DNA of 22,496 bases from DATEHG01 sp041691295 (GCA_041691295.1 JBEPVA010000033.1:1-22496); one strand, 5' to 3'; positions 13,808 to 20,339 are shown, counted from the stretch's first letter. The notes: a model not told the origin generated them from the sequence alone. Numbers and translations are program-made.

Positions 13808-14393
13808 GATGACCCCCGAACCCATCACGCTGGTCGGCACCCATATCCGGCTCGAGCCACTCACTCTGGCGCACGCCCCGGCACTCAGCGCCGTCGGCCT
13901 GGTGCCGGCGCTGTGGCGGCTGCAGCCCCGGGCCATCGAGTCCCTTGAGGATATGCGGCAGTACGTGCAGAGCGCGCAGGATGAAGCAAAGGCCGGCGTC
14001 TCCCTTCCCTTTGCGATTGTCCACCAGTCCACCGGCCTGGTCATCGGCAGCACCCGGTACATGGACATCGCGCCGGCCCACCGCCGGCTGGAAATCGGAT
14101 CGACCTGGTACGCCCCCGCCTGGCAGCGCACCGCCGCCAACACCGAAACCAAACTCCTCCTCCTGACCCACGCCTTTGAACGGCTCGGCGCCATCCGGGT
14201 GGTCCTCAAGACCGAGGCACTCAACACCCAGTCCCGTAACGCGATTCTCCGGCTCGGCGCGGTCGAAGAGGGCACCTTCCGCGCACACCTGATTGCCGAC
14301 TCGGGCCGGCGCCGGAGCATGGTGTATTTCGCGATCCTCGAGGCCGACTGGCCGGGCATCAAGCAGCAGCTGACCGACCGGCTGGCGCGCTAG
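13806..14393 (+). CDS. GNAT acetyltransferase, RimJ/RimL type
   Basis: This is a 195-residue GNAT-fold N-acetyltransferase of the RimJ/RimL-like group, which moves an acetyl group from acetyl-CoA to an amine. Marks are the IRLEPLTLAHAPAL start, the SLPFAIVHQSTGLVIGSTRYMDI strand pair (66-88, given by its ends), and the acetyl-CoA-binding region WQRTAANTETKLLLLTHAFE. The C-terminal LKTEALNTQSRNAILRLGAVEEG and a final RSMVYFAIL strand are also diagnostic. The target may be a protein N-terminus or a small amine and cannot be decided. Two consecutive ATG codons (13806 and 13809) can serve as start. There is no Shine-Dalgarno sequence because a GACTCTC repeat occupies that place, so translation may be leaderless or weak. 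Confidence 0.92.
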   Translation: MMTPEPITLVGTHIRLEPLTLAHAPALSAVGLVPALWRLQPRAIESLEDMRQYVQSAQDEAKAGVSLPFAIVHQSTGLVIGSTRYMDIAPAHRRLEIGSTWYAPAWQRTAANTETKLLLLTHAFERLGAIRVVLKTEALNTQSRNAILRLGAVEEGTFRAHLIADSGRRRSMVYFAILEADWPGIKQQLTDRLAR

Positions 14394-14408
14394 TCAGTTC
14401 GGCCACGG

Positions 14409-14442
14409 CTGTCCGCAGATGACGCCGATTTGAACTGCCGAT
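14409..14442 (+). repeat. 34-base dispersed repeat, copy 1
   Basis: The shared core is CCGCAGATGACGCCGAT, followed by TTGAACTGCCGAT. Copies 2 (14507-14540, same orientation) and 3 (14751-14784, inverted) match it with only a few differences. Confidence 0.88.
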
Positions 14443-14506
14443 GGTTCAACTGGCCCCCGATTGACGTAACCCCTCACAGGGCTCTCTATTTGTTTAACAG
14501 CAATAG

Positions 14507-14540
14507 CTACCCGCAGATGACGCCGATGTGAACTGCTGAT
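14507..14540 (+). repeat. 34-base dispersed repeat, copy 2
   Basis: It reads CTACCCGCAGATGACG, then CCGATGTGAACTGCTGAT. It differs from the inverted copy 3 at four of 34 positions and forms the left arm of an inverted pair with it. Confidence 0.88.
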
Positions 14541-14750
14541 TTTGCTCCGTTCACCCCTGGTCGACGAAAGTCCTCTCGAGTCAGGTGATGTGGTCAACAA
14601 CAACATCGACGACTCTCGCCACGGTTCCGGTTCGTTGGACACGCGAGGGACACCCAGCGGACAGTTCGGTGTTTTCGGTGGACAGCAGTTGTTGTTTACC
14701 AGCAACCAGATGCTTGAAAAGGCCGTCGTTACTCATAGGTAAGTGGGACC

Positions 14751-14784
14751 ATCGGCAGTTCACATCGGTGTAATCTGCGGATAG
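14751..14784 (-). repeat. 34-base dispersed repeat, copy 3 (inverted)
   Basis: On the minus strand it reads CTATCCGCAGATTACACC, then GATGTGAACTGCCGAT. With copy 2 it makes terminal inverted repeats around 14541-14750. Confidence 0.88.
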
Positions 14785-14854
14785 CTGTCGTCGTACTGTT
14801 GAGAGTAGCCGTGCTTGCCAAGCACTGTACCATCCTGCAGTTTGGTTGCCCGCC

Positions 14855-15265
14855 ATGCGCGCCTACCCCACCCGACCCGAAACCGATGCACGTGGAGCCC
14901 TGGTGCCGCCCATTCGTCGCCCGCCGACGGCGGTGGGTGCTGCGACCGGCTTTCCGCCACCACCACCGCCTCGCTCCCAACGCGATCCACTACCCCGCGC
15001 CGCGATCGGGCTGCCGTCGCATATCTCTCCTGACAGCTGGTTCACTCGGCACACCGTGCTCGTGACCATCCTGTCGTTCCTGATGATCCCGGTCCTGGTT
15101 GCCTTGGCGGTTCCACTCATCCTGTTCATTGCCCTCCCGACCCTCGGGCTGATCGTGGTTGCAGCGGCCTGGCATCTGAAAATGGAGCACCGCCTTTTCC
15201 GCGAGCGTGGGGTGCTGCTGCCGGCCTCCGGCCAGGGTCGAGGGGACGACCGGCGGCTCTGGTAG
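14855..15265 (+). CDS. Small membrane protein with Pro-rich N-terminus
   Basis: This is a 136-residue protein. Residues 1-60 are hydrophilic and Pro/Arg-rich, including six consecutive Pro at 34-39. Residues about 67-107 form a long hydrophobic stretch (VLVTILSFLMIPVLVALAVP, then LILFIALPTLGLIVVAAAW), enough for a helical hairpin or two membrane helices. The C-terminus is charged (RLFRERG, then GQGRGDDRRLW). No family is recognised. The ATG at 14855 has no clear ribosome site, and in-frame starts closer to the membrane part cannot be excluded. The hydrophobic block is long and uniform, which supports a real coding region, but the N-terminal part could be non-coding. Confidence 0.55.
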   Translation: MRAYPTRPETDARGALVPPIRRPPTAVGAATGFPPPPPPRSQRDPLPRAAIGLPSHISPDSWFTRHTVLVTILSFLMIPVLVALAVPLILFIALPTLGLIVVAAAWHLKMEHRLFRERGVLLPASGQGRGDDRRLW

Positions 15266-15448
15266 GAACTCCCTTCCCTGTCTCCGGCTTCATCGGGCAC
15301 CGCCGAGCGCAATGTGGGGGCGGTAAGTGGTGCAGTGGGATCAGCTCGGCAGCGATGAAAGCGAACTACCCCGCCACCTCATCCCGAGGGAGCATCGCGA
15401 CCGAGGGACCTTTGGTGGCGAAGGTGGGGGGTTTGCCTGACGCTCGGG

Positions 15449-15496
15449 CCCCTCCCCTGTCTCCTCCCCATGGCATGGGGAGGGGGACGCACGGCT
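15449..15496 (+). repeat. CTCCCCA/TGGGGAG hairpin repeat, copy A
   Basis: CCTCCCCATG (15463-15472) is followed by its exact complement CATGGGGAGG (15474-15483), within a conserved frame of CCCCTC, CCTGTC and GGGGGA. A copy at 19803-19850 has the same frame but a different tip, and a relative lies inverted at 16978-17025. Confidence 0.85.
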
Positions 15497-15521
15497 TGAA
15501 TGTTGGTTGCCTGACGTGACA

Positions 15522-15544
15522 ACGGCCCCGACAGATGGGGCCGT
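15522..15544. terminator. GC-rich hairpin downstream of the sigma-factor gene
   Basis: ACGGCCCC pairs perfectly with GGGGCCGT around a 7-base loop. It lies 26 bases beyond the stop of the minus-strand sigma gene, and about 256 bases after the plus-strand gene ending at 15265. There is no T-run on either side, so it is only a possible terminator, perhaps for both strands. Confidence 0.4.
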
Positions 15545-15570
15545 GTTCTCAGATCCAGCAAGTGTTCTTG

Positions 15571-16224
15571 CTAACGGCTAACAGCCAACGACGGGCGGCT
15601 TCCGTCTTCTGGCTTACGGCCCGCAACCGCCTCCTGGGTCTCCAGCCTCAGCACCCCGCTCAGCTTCTGCATCCCATGCTGCAGTCGGGCGGTGATGGTG
15701 GCCAGCGGAACGGAGAGTCGCTGAGCCATTTCTGCGGGGGACATCTTGTGTCGGAGCGCCAGCTCAATGACCTCCCGCTGGTGCGCCGACAGGTGGAGAA
15801 AGGCCGCCGAGACCTTGGCCCTAGTCGCCTGATCTTCCATTGGCACGGTCTGGTCGGTGGGTATCAGGCTCAGTGCCAGTGAGCCGCCCGATCGATCGTT
15901 ACTCTCGGGCGGGGTGAGGTGCGGCCGGCCTCTGCGCGCTCGCACCGCCTCGAGTGCTCGACTGTGCGCCACCATCATCAACCAGGTCCCGATCATTCCA
16001 TGGGCCGGCTCGACTCGGTCGGCCTGGCGCCAGGCCTGGGCAAAGGTTTCCAGGACGCAGTCCTCCGCCGCCGCCTTGTCCCCCGTGATCCGGAAGGCCA
16101 CCCTGTAGACCTGGCCGCCGTAGCGATCGTACAATCCGCCGGCCGCGGTCATGTCTCCAGTCGCCATACGGCGCAGCAGTTCGATGTCATCGGACGCCGG
16201 CATCGAACGGGTGGGAAGGGTCAT
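15571..16224 (-). CDS. ECF-like sigma-70 family factor
   Basis: This is a 217-residue RNA polymerase sigma factor with only regions 2 and 4. Region 2 is at about residues 14-98 (ELLRRMATGDMTAAGGLYDRY, starting at 15; DKAAAEDCVLETFAQAW at 49-65; IGTWLMMVAHSRALEAVRAR at 78-97). Region 4 is at about 136-192, with the helix-turn-helix MSPAEMAQRLSVPLATITAR at 161-180. The layout resembles SigK/ECF19-like factors. No anti-sigma gene sits downstream on the same strand, so its control is unclear. The GTG/ATG choice is simple: ATG at 16224, or ATG at 16203 eight codons on; neither has a clear Shine-Dalgarno. The C-terminal tail of about 20 residues is encoded beside a CTAACGGCTAAC heptamer-like sequence, so the true end may once have been earlier. 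Confidence 0.9.
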   Translation of the reverse strand: MTLPTRSMPASDDIELLRRMATGDMTAAGGLYDRYGGQVYRVAFRITGDKAAAEDCVLETFAQAWRQADRVEPAHGMIGTWLMMVAHSRALEAVRARRGRPHLTPPESNDRSGGSLALSLIPTDQTVPMEDQATRAKVSAAFLHLSAHQREVIELALRHKMSPAEMAQRLSVPLATITARLQHGMQKLSGVLRLETQEAVAGRKPEDGSRPSLAVSR

Positions 16225-16536
16225 CGGCTGAGTGCCTGCCGGTCAGAGGTGCGTCAAGCGGGGGAGGGGCGGCTCCTGCGGAAGAACGAATCTGGATGCA
16301 GGATGGGCCCGCGCGGGTGGGTTCACAATCGCTCGTTGGTGGGTATCGGAGGACTAGTCCCAAACCTTGAACAAACGGTCGGCATGTCGGGCGGTCGAAT
16401 AGTCTCTGCTGGTGTTGTCATCACGAGCCGCATCCGTCGCGGCGCACGGAAGCAGCGAGTGATCTGACCGGACAAGGGTGTGGTCGCATCCCCGGATTGC
16501 GGGCAGATCAGTCTCCCCTTCCATCTTCGGCTTCCA

Positions 16537-16567
16537 CCCACCCCTACCATCGATGGTCGGGGGTGGG
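16537..16567. repeat. ATCGAT-centred palindrome, copy 1
   Basis: Arms CCCACCCCTACCATC and its imperfect complement (one mismatch and one extra G) meet at ATCGAT. The perfect version of the core, arm CCCCTACCATC, is at 19189-19210. Confidence 0.85.
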
Positions 16568-16783
16568 ACTTGAGGGGCAAGCGTCCTCGCCTGCCGATCC
16601 ATTTCATGGGGAGACGAGTGCTCTGGATCCGGCCTGCGCCGTAGGGTGATGCGGGGGATTGATGGACGTCGGGCGAAGGCAAGCGTCGCCCTGACCCTGC
16701 CAGGCGAGCAGCCTCTCCCCGCTCACCTCTCACGCGGTTGCTGTTCCCGGTGTAACAGGCCTCCGTGCCCGTCGAGAACCGCT

Positions 16784-16822
16784 GATCCCGAGCGTAGCGA
16801 GGGATCGCGTGAGGAATGCGGT
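16784..16822. repeat. CCCGAG-GCGTAGC-GAGGG repeat, short form
   Basis: GATCCCGAGCGTAGCGAGGG leads into ATCGCGTGAGGAATGCGG. The 3' block GAGGGATCGCGTGAGGAATG is found again at 22305-22324, where a longer hairpin is present between the two conserved blocks. Confidence 0.85.
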
Positions 16823-16844
16823 GGTCGAGATCGCGTGAGCCCAT

Positions 16845-16920
16845 GAGGCTAACGCCTCGGCTCGGCAACGGGCCGGTAAACCGGCCTGGTTCGTCGTTTC
16901 GCAGCGTTCGTCGAGCGAAA
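16845..16920. repeat. Three hairpins in a row
   Basis: GAGGC-TAAC-GCCTC (16845-16858), GGCCGGT-AA-ACCGGCC (16871-16886) and TTTCGC...GCGAAA (16897-16920) follow one another. All arms are perfect. They adjoin the GCGTAGC repeat and may be part of the same composite element. Confidence 0.7.
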
Positions 16921-16977
16921 CAAAGTCTGAAAGCTTGCTCGGCGCATGCGCTCCGAGGAGTCCCGCTCAAAAGGCGA

Positions 16978-17025
16978 GCACTCCCCTCTTCCCGTAGGGG
17001 AGAGGGGACGGGGGTGAGGGAGTGC
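16978..17025 (-). repeat. CTCCCC hairpin repeat, inverted relative
   Basis: Arms CCCCTCTTCCC and GGGGAGAGGGG meet at a GTA loop. An outer pair, GCACTCCC (16978-16985) and GGGAGTGC (17018-17025), encloses the whole. It belongs with the copies at 15449-15496 and 19803-19850, in reverse orientation. Confidence 0.7.
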
Positions 17026-17115
17026 CCCATGCGCACTAGCCCCGCCCCCGTCTCCCTTCTTCCCGGCCGAGGCCATTGCACGCGCTGGATCCACGGCTGA
17101 GAGCCGTGGCTCGGC

Positions 17116-17175
17116 GCTTCCCCGCTTCGCGGGAGCTCCGCCGCCGGGGAGGAGCGGAGCTCAACTGGGGGAAGC
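17116..17175. repeat. Nested hairpin element (outer 8 bp, inner 9 bp)
   Basis: Outer arms GCTTCCCC (17116-17123) and GGGGAAGC (17168-17175) are exact complements. Inner arms GAGCTCCGC (17133-17141) and GCGGAGCTC (17154-17162) are too. A small hairpin CCCGC-TTC-GCGGG (17121-17133) lies between and would compete with both. It may be a structured repeat or an RNA; no coding frame fits. Confidence 0.65.
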
Positions 17176-17220
17176 CGCGCGGCGGCGAACGCCGAGGCCT
17201 AAAGGACTTCCCCTCGCGCC

Positions 17221-17241
17221 GCTCGGGGCAGGCTCTCGCAC
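17221..17241 (+). repeat. Direct repeat GCTCGGG.CAGGCTCTCGC, copy 1 of 2
   Basis: A second copy with few changes is at 17332-17352, where it runs on into the inverted partial REP GCAATGAC. Confidence 0.65.
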
Positions 17242-17597
17242 TGGACGCACGCTCGGTCGCCTCGGCGTCAACCGAGGATTGGAGGTCAGCACTGCTGTCC
17301 CTCGCTCCCCCTCGCTGCGCGAGCGGCGGCGGCTCGGGACAGGCTCTCGCGCAATGACAAAACCCACAGGTTCGGCGAAGCAACCTTGGCAATGCACACT
17401 GGTAGCTCCAGCCAGGACTCCTTGGCACCTGCCAGTTGTGCATCCTAGTACCCGGATGGATCTTGGCTCGGCCGGCTCGGTGGTGGCAGCTGGCACCGGT
17501 TCAACGCCTTCGTGTTGGCCCCGGATGTCGTAACCGCGCCCCGATTCTCGTGAACAGGACAATCCGAGTCATCTGCTACGCTTTCTGGAGGCTTATC

Positions 17598-18008
17598 ATG
17601 AGAACCGTTGTCGGTGCAATCTGGCCCGTGCTCCTGGTGCCGGCAGTCATCGGTATCCTTGGGTCCGCCCCGCTCCACGCCCAGGGCTGCGAGCCGATCC
17701 GGTTCATCACGCCGATCGACCTCGGCGGCCAGGGCCAGGCCTACCAGGCCAAGGGGCAGCTGCGGCTGACCCTGGCCTATCGGCGGCTGCACTCCGACCA
17801 GTGGTTCGTCGGTACCGACCAGCATCCGGAACTGTCGCCCGGTGGGGTGCCGCCGGTCTTCGATGTCCACACCTTCATTGCGGACGCGGCCTACTCGATC
17901 AGCGATCATGTCCGGTTGCGGTTGAGCGTCCCGTTCTCGACCGGCACCCTCACCCGAATATGGGCGGACTCCCTGCATCACAGCCAAAAGGCCTCGGGCT
18001 TCGGTTAA
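17598..18008 (+). pseudogene. N-terminal fragment of a secreted, beta-rich protein
   Basis: The frame begins at an ATG with an excellent ribosome site (GGAGG, 6 bases upstream) and a clear signal peptide: MRTVVGAIWPVLLVPAVIGI at 1-20 and a probable cleavage after LHA in PLHAQGCEP. After it come about 105 residues of alternating, amphipathic strands (QLRLTLAYRRLHSDQWFVG, HTFIADAAYSISDHVRLRLS, VPFSTGTLTRIW), as in outer-membrane beta-barrel proteins of this phylum. It ends at TAA 18006-18008, much too early for a barrel. The same frame contains another stop (TGA 18021-18023) and then continues as HAF-repeat sequence. I read it as the surviving front part of a larger gene. A short secreted product cannot be excluded, because the start signals are intact. 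Confidence 0.65.
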
Positions 18009-18023
18009 GGCCTGGCGCTGTGA

Positions 18024-18374
18024 GCGGGCGCCGCGGTCGGATCGTATCTCGATCCGGTTACCGGGGTGAATCACGGCTACCTCCGTGGCCGCGGCGGCCG
18101 CGTGGTGAAGCTGCCGGATTCCGTCGCAGGCGCGGTGTTCGTTGACGTCCTGGGGATCAACAATTTCGGCATCGTCGTCGGCCAGGCATTCGATGCGGCC
18201 GGGACCGGACACGGCTTTTTCCAGCTGGCCGGGCTCTCACGCCTGTTCGATTTCCCCGGGGCCTGGTCGACCAACCTGGAAGGGATCAACGATCTCGGGA
18301 CGGCGGTGGGTTACCGGAGCGATGCCTCAGGGCTGATTCACGGCTTCCTGCTCCGGCGTGGCACCACCGCGTGA
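18024..18374 (+). pseudogene. C-terminal fragment of a HAF-repeat secreted protein
   Basis: In the same frame as the preceding fragment, but after two stop codons, about 117 codons encode HAF-type repeats. These are the units GSYLDPVTGVNHGYLRG, then GINNFGIVVGQAFDAAGTGHGFF, named here by its ends, then LFDFPGAW, and GINDLGTAVGYRSDASGLIHGF. The family is typical of extracellular proteins with repeated G-I-N-D/N-x-G-x-x-V-G and H-G-F motifs. No start codon with a ribosome site precedes it. The nearest start is a GTG at 18066, without a signal peptide. It is therefore a gene remnant, probably fused to the fragment upstream by deletion. Confidence 0.72.
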
Positions 18375-18592
18375 TGGTAGCGGCCCGGAATTCGAGCGGG
18401 GCGCGGTATCGAAACAGAGCTGGGGTTTGTTTCGAAAAAGTGCCGAACTGTTTCGGCTTCAGGGGGGAAATTGTCGGCAGAACGCACACGGCCTTGAGCC
18501 GCAAGGTAGGACCCGGTATCGTCTGGCGCGGCCCGAAGTCAAGTACCTGCGGTCACCAATGACTGACGACTCCTGCCCGAGGCGGCCAACCG

Positions 18593-19168
18593 ATGGACTC
18601 CGACTCCAAGCAGCAGATCCAGTCTGAACTCAGCCGAGGCGAGAAGCTGCTCTGGTCGGGTCGGCCGGGCCAGGGCATTCGGCTTCATGGTGCCGACGCG
18701 TTCATGATTCCGTTCAGCCTGCTCTGGTGCGGCTTTGCGATTTTCTGGGAGTTCTCGGTCCTGCGAACCGGTGCCGGACCGTTCTTCGCCATCTGGGGTG
18801 TACCGTTCGTGCTGATCGGGCTCTACATGGTGGTGGGCCGCTTCTTCTATGACAGCTACCAGCGCAGCCGGACCTGGTACGGTCTTACCGATCAGCGGAT
18901 CATCATTCGGGGCCCGGGCGGGACCAAGAGCCTGGCGCTCTCCGGGCTGACCGACATTACCCTGACCGAGTCCGGCGATCGAACCGGGACCATTGCACTG
19001 GGACGGAGCGTGGTGCCGTTCGGCGGAATAGCGATTCCCGGCTGGCCCGGCATGGGGAGGTTCCAGCCGCCGACCTTTGAGATGATCGATGATGCCCGGG
19101 TGGTGCACGACCAGATCCGGGGGGCTCAGCGGGCGCTGACGGCGGGTGCTGGACCAGTGGTGTCGTAG
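18593..19168 (+). CDS. PH-domain membrane protein
   Basis: This is a 191-residue protein with two membrane helices at about residues 36-56 (AFMIPFSLLWCGFAIFWEFS) and 62-84 (GPFFAIWGVPFVLIGLYMVV), then a bacterial PH (bPH-type) domain from about residue 85. The domain shows the diagnostic TWYGLTDQRIIIRG (94-107) and a strand SLALSGLTDITLTES. The N-terminus ELSRGEKLLWSGRPGQGIRL is typical of this group. Such proteins are linked to membranes and stress but mostly lack a defined role. The ATG has a modest GAGGC upstream. An inverted repeat of CGAAACAG at 18410-18455 lies in the upstream gap and could be an operator. A strong palindrome follows the stop. Confidence 0.88.
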   Translation: MDSDSKQQIQSELSRGEKLLWSGRPGQGIRLHGADAFMIPFSLLWCGFAIFWEFSVLRTGAGPFFAIWGVPFVLIGLYMVVGRFFYDSYQRSRTWYGLTDQRIIIRGPGGTKSLALSGLTDITLTESGDRTGTIALGRSVVPFGGIAIPGWPGMGRFQPPTFEMIDDARVVHDQIRGAQRALTAGAGPVVS

Positions 19169-19216
19169 CCTGCCCCATTTTCCGTCTCCCCCTACCATCG
19201 ATGGTAGGGGCAGGCT
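19167..19216. repeat. ATCGAT-centred palindrome, copy 2, with a competing stem
   Basis: A perfect 22-base palindrome (arm CCCCTACCATC, 19189-19210) overlaps a second perfect 10-bp stem, AGCCTGCCCC (19167-19176) with GGGGCAGGCT (19207-19216). The two foldings share GGGG and exclude each other. It begins on the last bases of the PH-domain gene and could end its transcript, although no T-run follows. Confidence 0.88.
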
Positions 19217-19308
19217 GCGGTAACCCACAGCAAATGTTAGGTTCGATCAGTACTGCTGGACGTGCGATCGGGCTTTCGGCGGAATCCCTTCATGAACTCC
19301 GAGGTTCT

Positions 19309-19773
19309 ATGCGGCTCACTCCTGTCATGGCGTTGGTCTACTCGGCGGCGATAGCGGTCGCCAGTGCCTGCTCGGATTCGACTGGTCCGACTGCCCCGGC
19401 TTCTCAAGTCGTGCTGCAAGCCGATTCGGCGGTGTATCAGCTCGATACCATCGGTGGGGCCTCCCTCCACCAGGTCATGTTCGCCAACAATGGCGCGGCC
19501 ACCGTCCATGTGCGGTTCTGCAGCAATGATGGCTTTCCTGCCGCCGACATTCAGATCTATCGACAGTCCGGGGCAAACTGGACCTTCGTTCTTGGCTTCA
19601 CTTGTATCAATGGGGCCGCCGGAGCTGACAGTGCCATCGGACCGGGGCGTGAAGTCGTGGTCGCCAATACCTACTCTCCGCGGGCCACCGGAGTATTCCG
19701 CTATGCCATGGTCTATGCCAGGAACGATGGTGTCCTGGAGACGGTCACGTCGGCGCCGTTTACCGTGGAGTAG
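19309..19773 (+). CDS. Unknown lipoprotein
   Basis: This is a 154-residue predicted lipoprotein. Residues 1-21 form a signal peptide (MRLTPVMALVYSAAIAVASA) with Cys21 after VASA as lipidation site. After it comes a Ser/Thr/Pro-rich linker and a domain of about 120 residues with beta-strand patterns (HQVMFANNGAATVHVRFCSN, NWTFVLGFTC, EVVVANTYSP, GVFRYAMVYARNDG). It looks like an Ig-like fold, and the two Cys in RFCSND and GFTCIN could form a disulfide. No named family is recognised. The ATG at 19309 has GAGG four bases upstream and starts the signal peptide directly; the frame is open further upstream but only through non-coding palindrome sequence. Confidence 0.8.
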   Translation: MRLTPVMALVYSAAIAVASACSDSTGPTAPASQVVLQADSAVYQLDTIGGASLHQVMFANNGAATVHVRFCSNDGFPAADIQIYRQSGANWTFVLGFTCINGAAGADSAIGPGREVVVANTYSPRATGVFRYAMVYARNDGVLETVTSAPFTVE

Positions 19774-19802
19774 CGTTTCCCTGAGGCCGACACGAACACT
19801 AG

Positions 19803-19850
19803 CCCCTCACCTGTCCGCTCCCCACAAATGTGGGGAGGGGGATGCATGGG
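19803..19850 (+). repeat. CTCCCCA/TGGGGAG hairpin repeat, copy B
   Basis: CTCCCCACA (19818-19826) pairs exactly with TGTGGGGAG (19829-19837). The frame around it (CCCCTC, CCTGTC, GGGGGATGCATGG) matches copy A at 15449-15496. The tip bases differ from copy A yet remain paired. Confidence 0.85.
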
Positions 19851-19909
19851 CTGGCCTCGATTTGGTGGACACCCGACGTCCCCTGATATTGGGGAGATGG
19901 AGGTGTCGC

Positions 19910-20200
19910 ATGGCCAAGTTCCGCCGACAGTATACCGCTGAGTTCAAGCAGGAAGCCGTCCGCCAGATCTCCGAGGGCGGTCGGACCCTCGCCGCCGTAT
20001 CGCGCGAGCTGGGGGTCCGGCCCGAGCAGCTGCGCTTGTGGCGGCAGCAGCGCCGCCAGTCCGGGGCGCTGGTGCGGCCCGCCGGGGTGGAGACCGAGGC
20101 CGAGGAGCTGCGGCGACTGTGGCGCGAGCTCGAGGTGGTCCGCCAGGAGCGGGACTTCCTAAAAAAAGCGGCGGCGTTCTTCGCGAAAGGGTCAGCGTGA
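19910..20200 (+). CDS. IS3-family transposase OrfA
   Basis: This is a 96-residue OrfA of the IS3 type, the DNA-binding half of the transposase. It has the typical start KFRRQYTAEFKQEAVRQISE, the helix-turn-helix GRTLAAVSRELGVRPEQLRLW at about 28-48, and a C-terminal leucine-zipper-like helix (AEELRRLWRELEVVRQERDF, residues 64-83) that ends in LKKAAAFFAKGSA. GGAGG lies 6 bases before the ATG. The run of seven A (20161-20167) near its end is the usual place for programmed -1 frameshifting into orfB. With orfB destroyed, this OrfA can at most act as a DNA-binding regulator. Confidence 0.93.
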   Translation: MAKFRRQYTAEFKQEAVRQISEGGRTLAAVSRELGVRPEQLRLWRQQRRQSGALVRPAGVETEAEELRRLWRELEVVRQERDFLKKAAAFFAKGSA

Positions 20201-20339
20201 AGTGCGTCGTGATCGCGCGGTAGCGCGCCGAGTATTCCCTGACCTTGATGTGCTGTGTGTTGTCGGTCGCCCGGTCCGCGTTCTACGCCTGGCAGCGCCG
20301 CGGCCCGAGTGCCCGAGCGCAAAGCCGACTACCGGTCGA
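20161..20339 (+). pseudogene. IS3-family OrfB, N-terminal remnant
   Basis: Read in the -1 frame from the seven-A slip site, the sequence gives KKSGGVLRERVSVKCVVIAR, then a TAG stop (20221-20223), and then RAEYSLTLMCCVLSVARSAF, YAWQRRGPSARAQSRL. These are the normal first residues of IS3 OrfB (compare the usual EYPLTRMCRVLGVSRSGFYAW). The remainder, with the DDE catalytic residues, is missing. The gene is therefore both interrupted by a stop and truncated by a REP-like sequence at its 3' side. Confidence 0.9.

Larger units (their letters stand above)
14443..14854. other. Geneless stretch between acetyltransferase and membrane protein
   Basis: I see no convincing gene. The region holds copies 2 and 3 of the 34-base repeat, which face each other and enclose about 210 bases of lower-GC sequence with CAGTTGTTGTTTACCAGCAACC near 14686 (named by part only). 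It may be a small decayed element. Confidence 0.6.
15266..15570. other. Geneless 305-base stretch with hairpin repeats
   Basis: No gene is visible. It contains a CCTCATCCCGAG fragment at 15378-15389, a hairpin repeat at 15449-15496 and an 8-bp GC-rich hairpin at 15522-15544. Confidence 0.7.
16225..17597. other. Geneless 1.37-kb island of structured repeats
   Basis: Open frames exist on both strands but none resembles a protein; they are Arg/Pro/Gly-rich and are translated from repeats. The island contains a CATCGATG palindrome (16537-16567), a GATCCCGAG repeat (16784-16822), three hairpins in a row (16845-16920), an inverted CTCCCC hairpin (16978-17025), a nested cruciform (17116-17175) and a 20-base direct repeat (17221-17241 and 17332-17352). 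A partial inverted REP (GTCATTGCGCGAG) ends at 17357. Confidence 0.75.
19865..20339 (+). mobile_element. IS3-family remnant, truncated
   Basis: It consists of an intact orfA, a frameshift signal (seven A at 20161-20167), and about the first 45 codons of orfB with an in-frame TAG. The left end is probably near GTGGACACCCGACGTCCCC, about 19865. The right part, including the DDE catalytic domain, is absent; the sequence changes to a REP-like element at 20340. The left boundary is approximate. Confidence 0.85.

Noticed and set aside
16323..17081. 252-codon open frame on the minus strand
   Set aside because: It runs through at least four different repeats, with an Arg/Pro/Gly-rich, non-protein-like composition.
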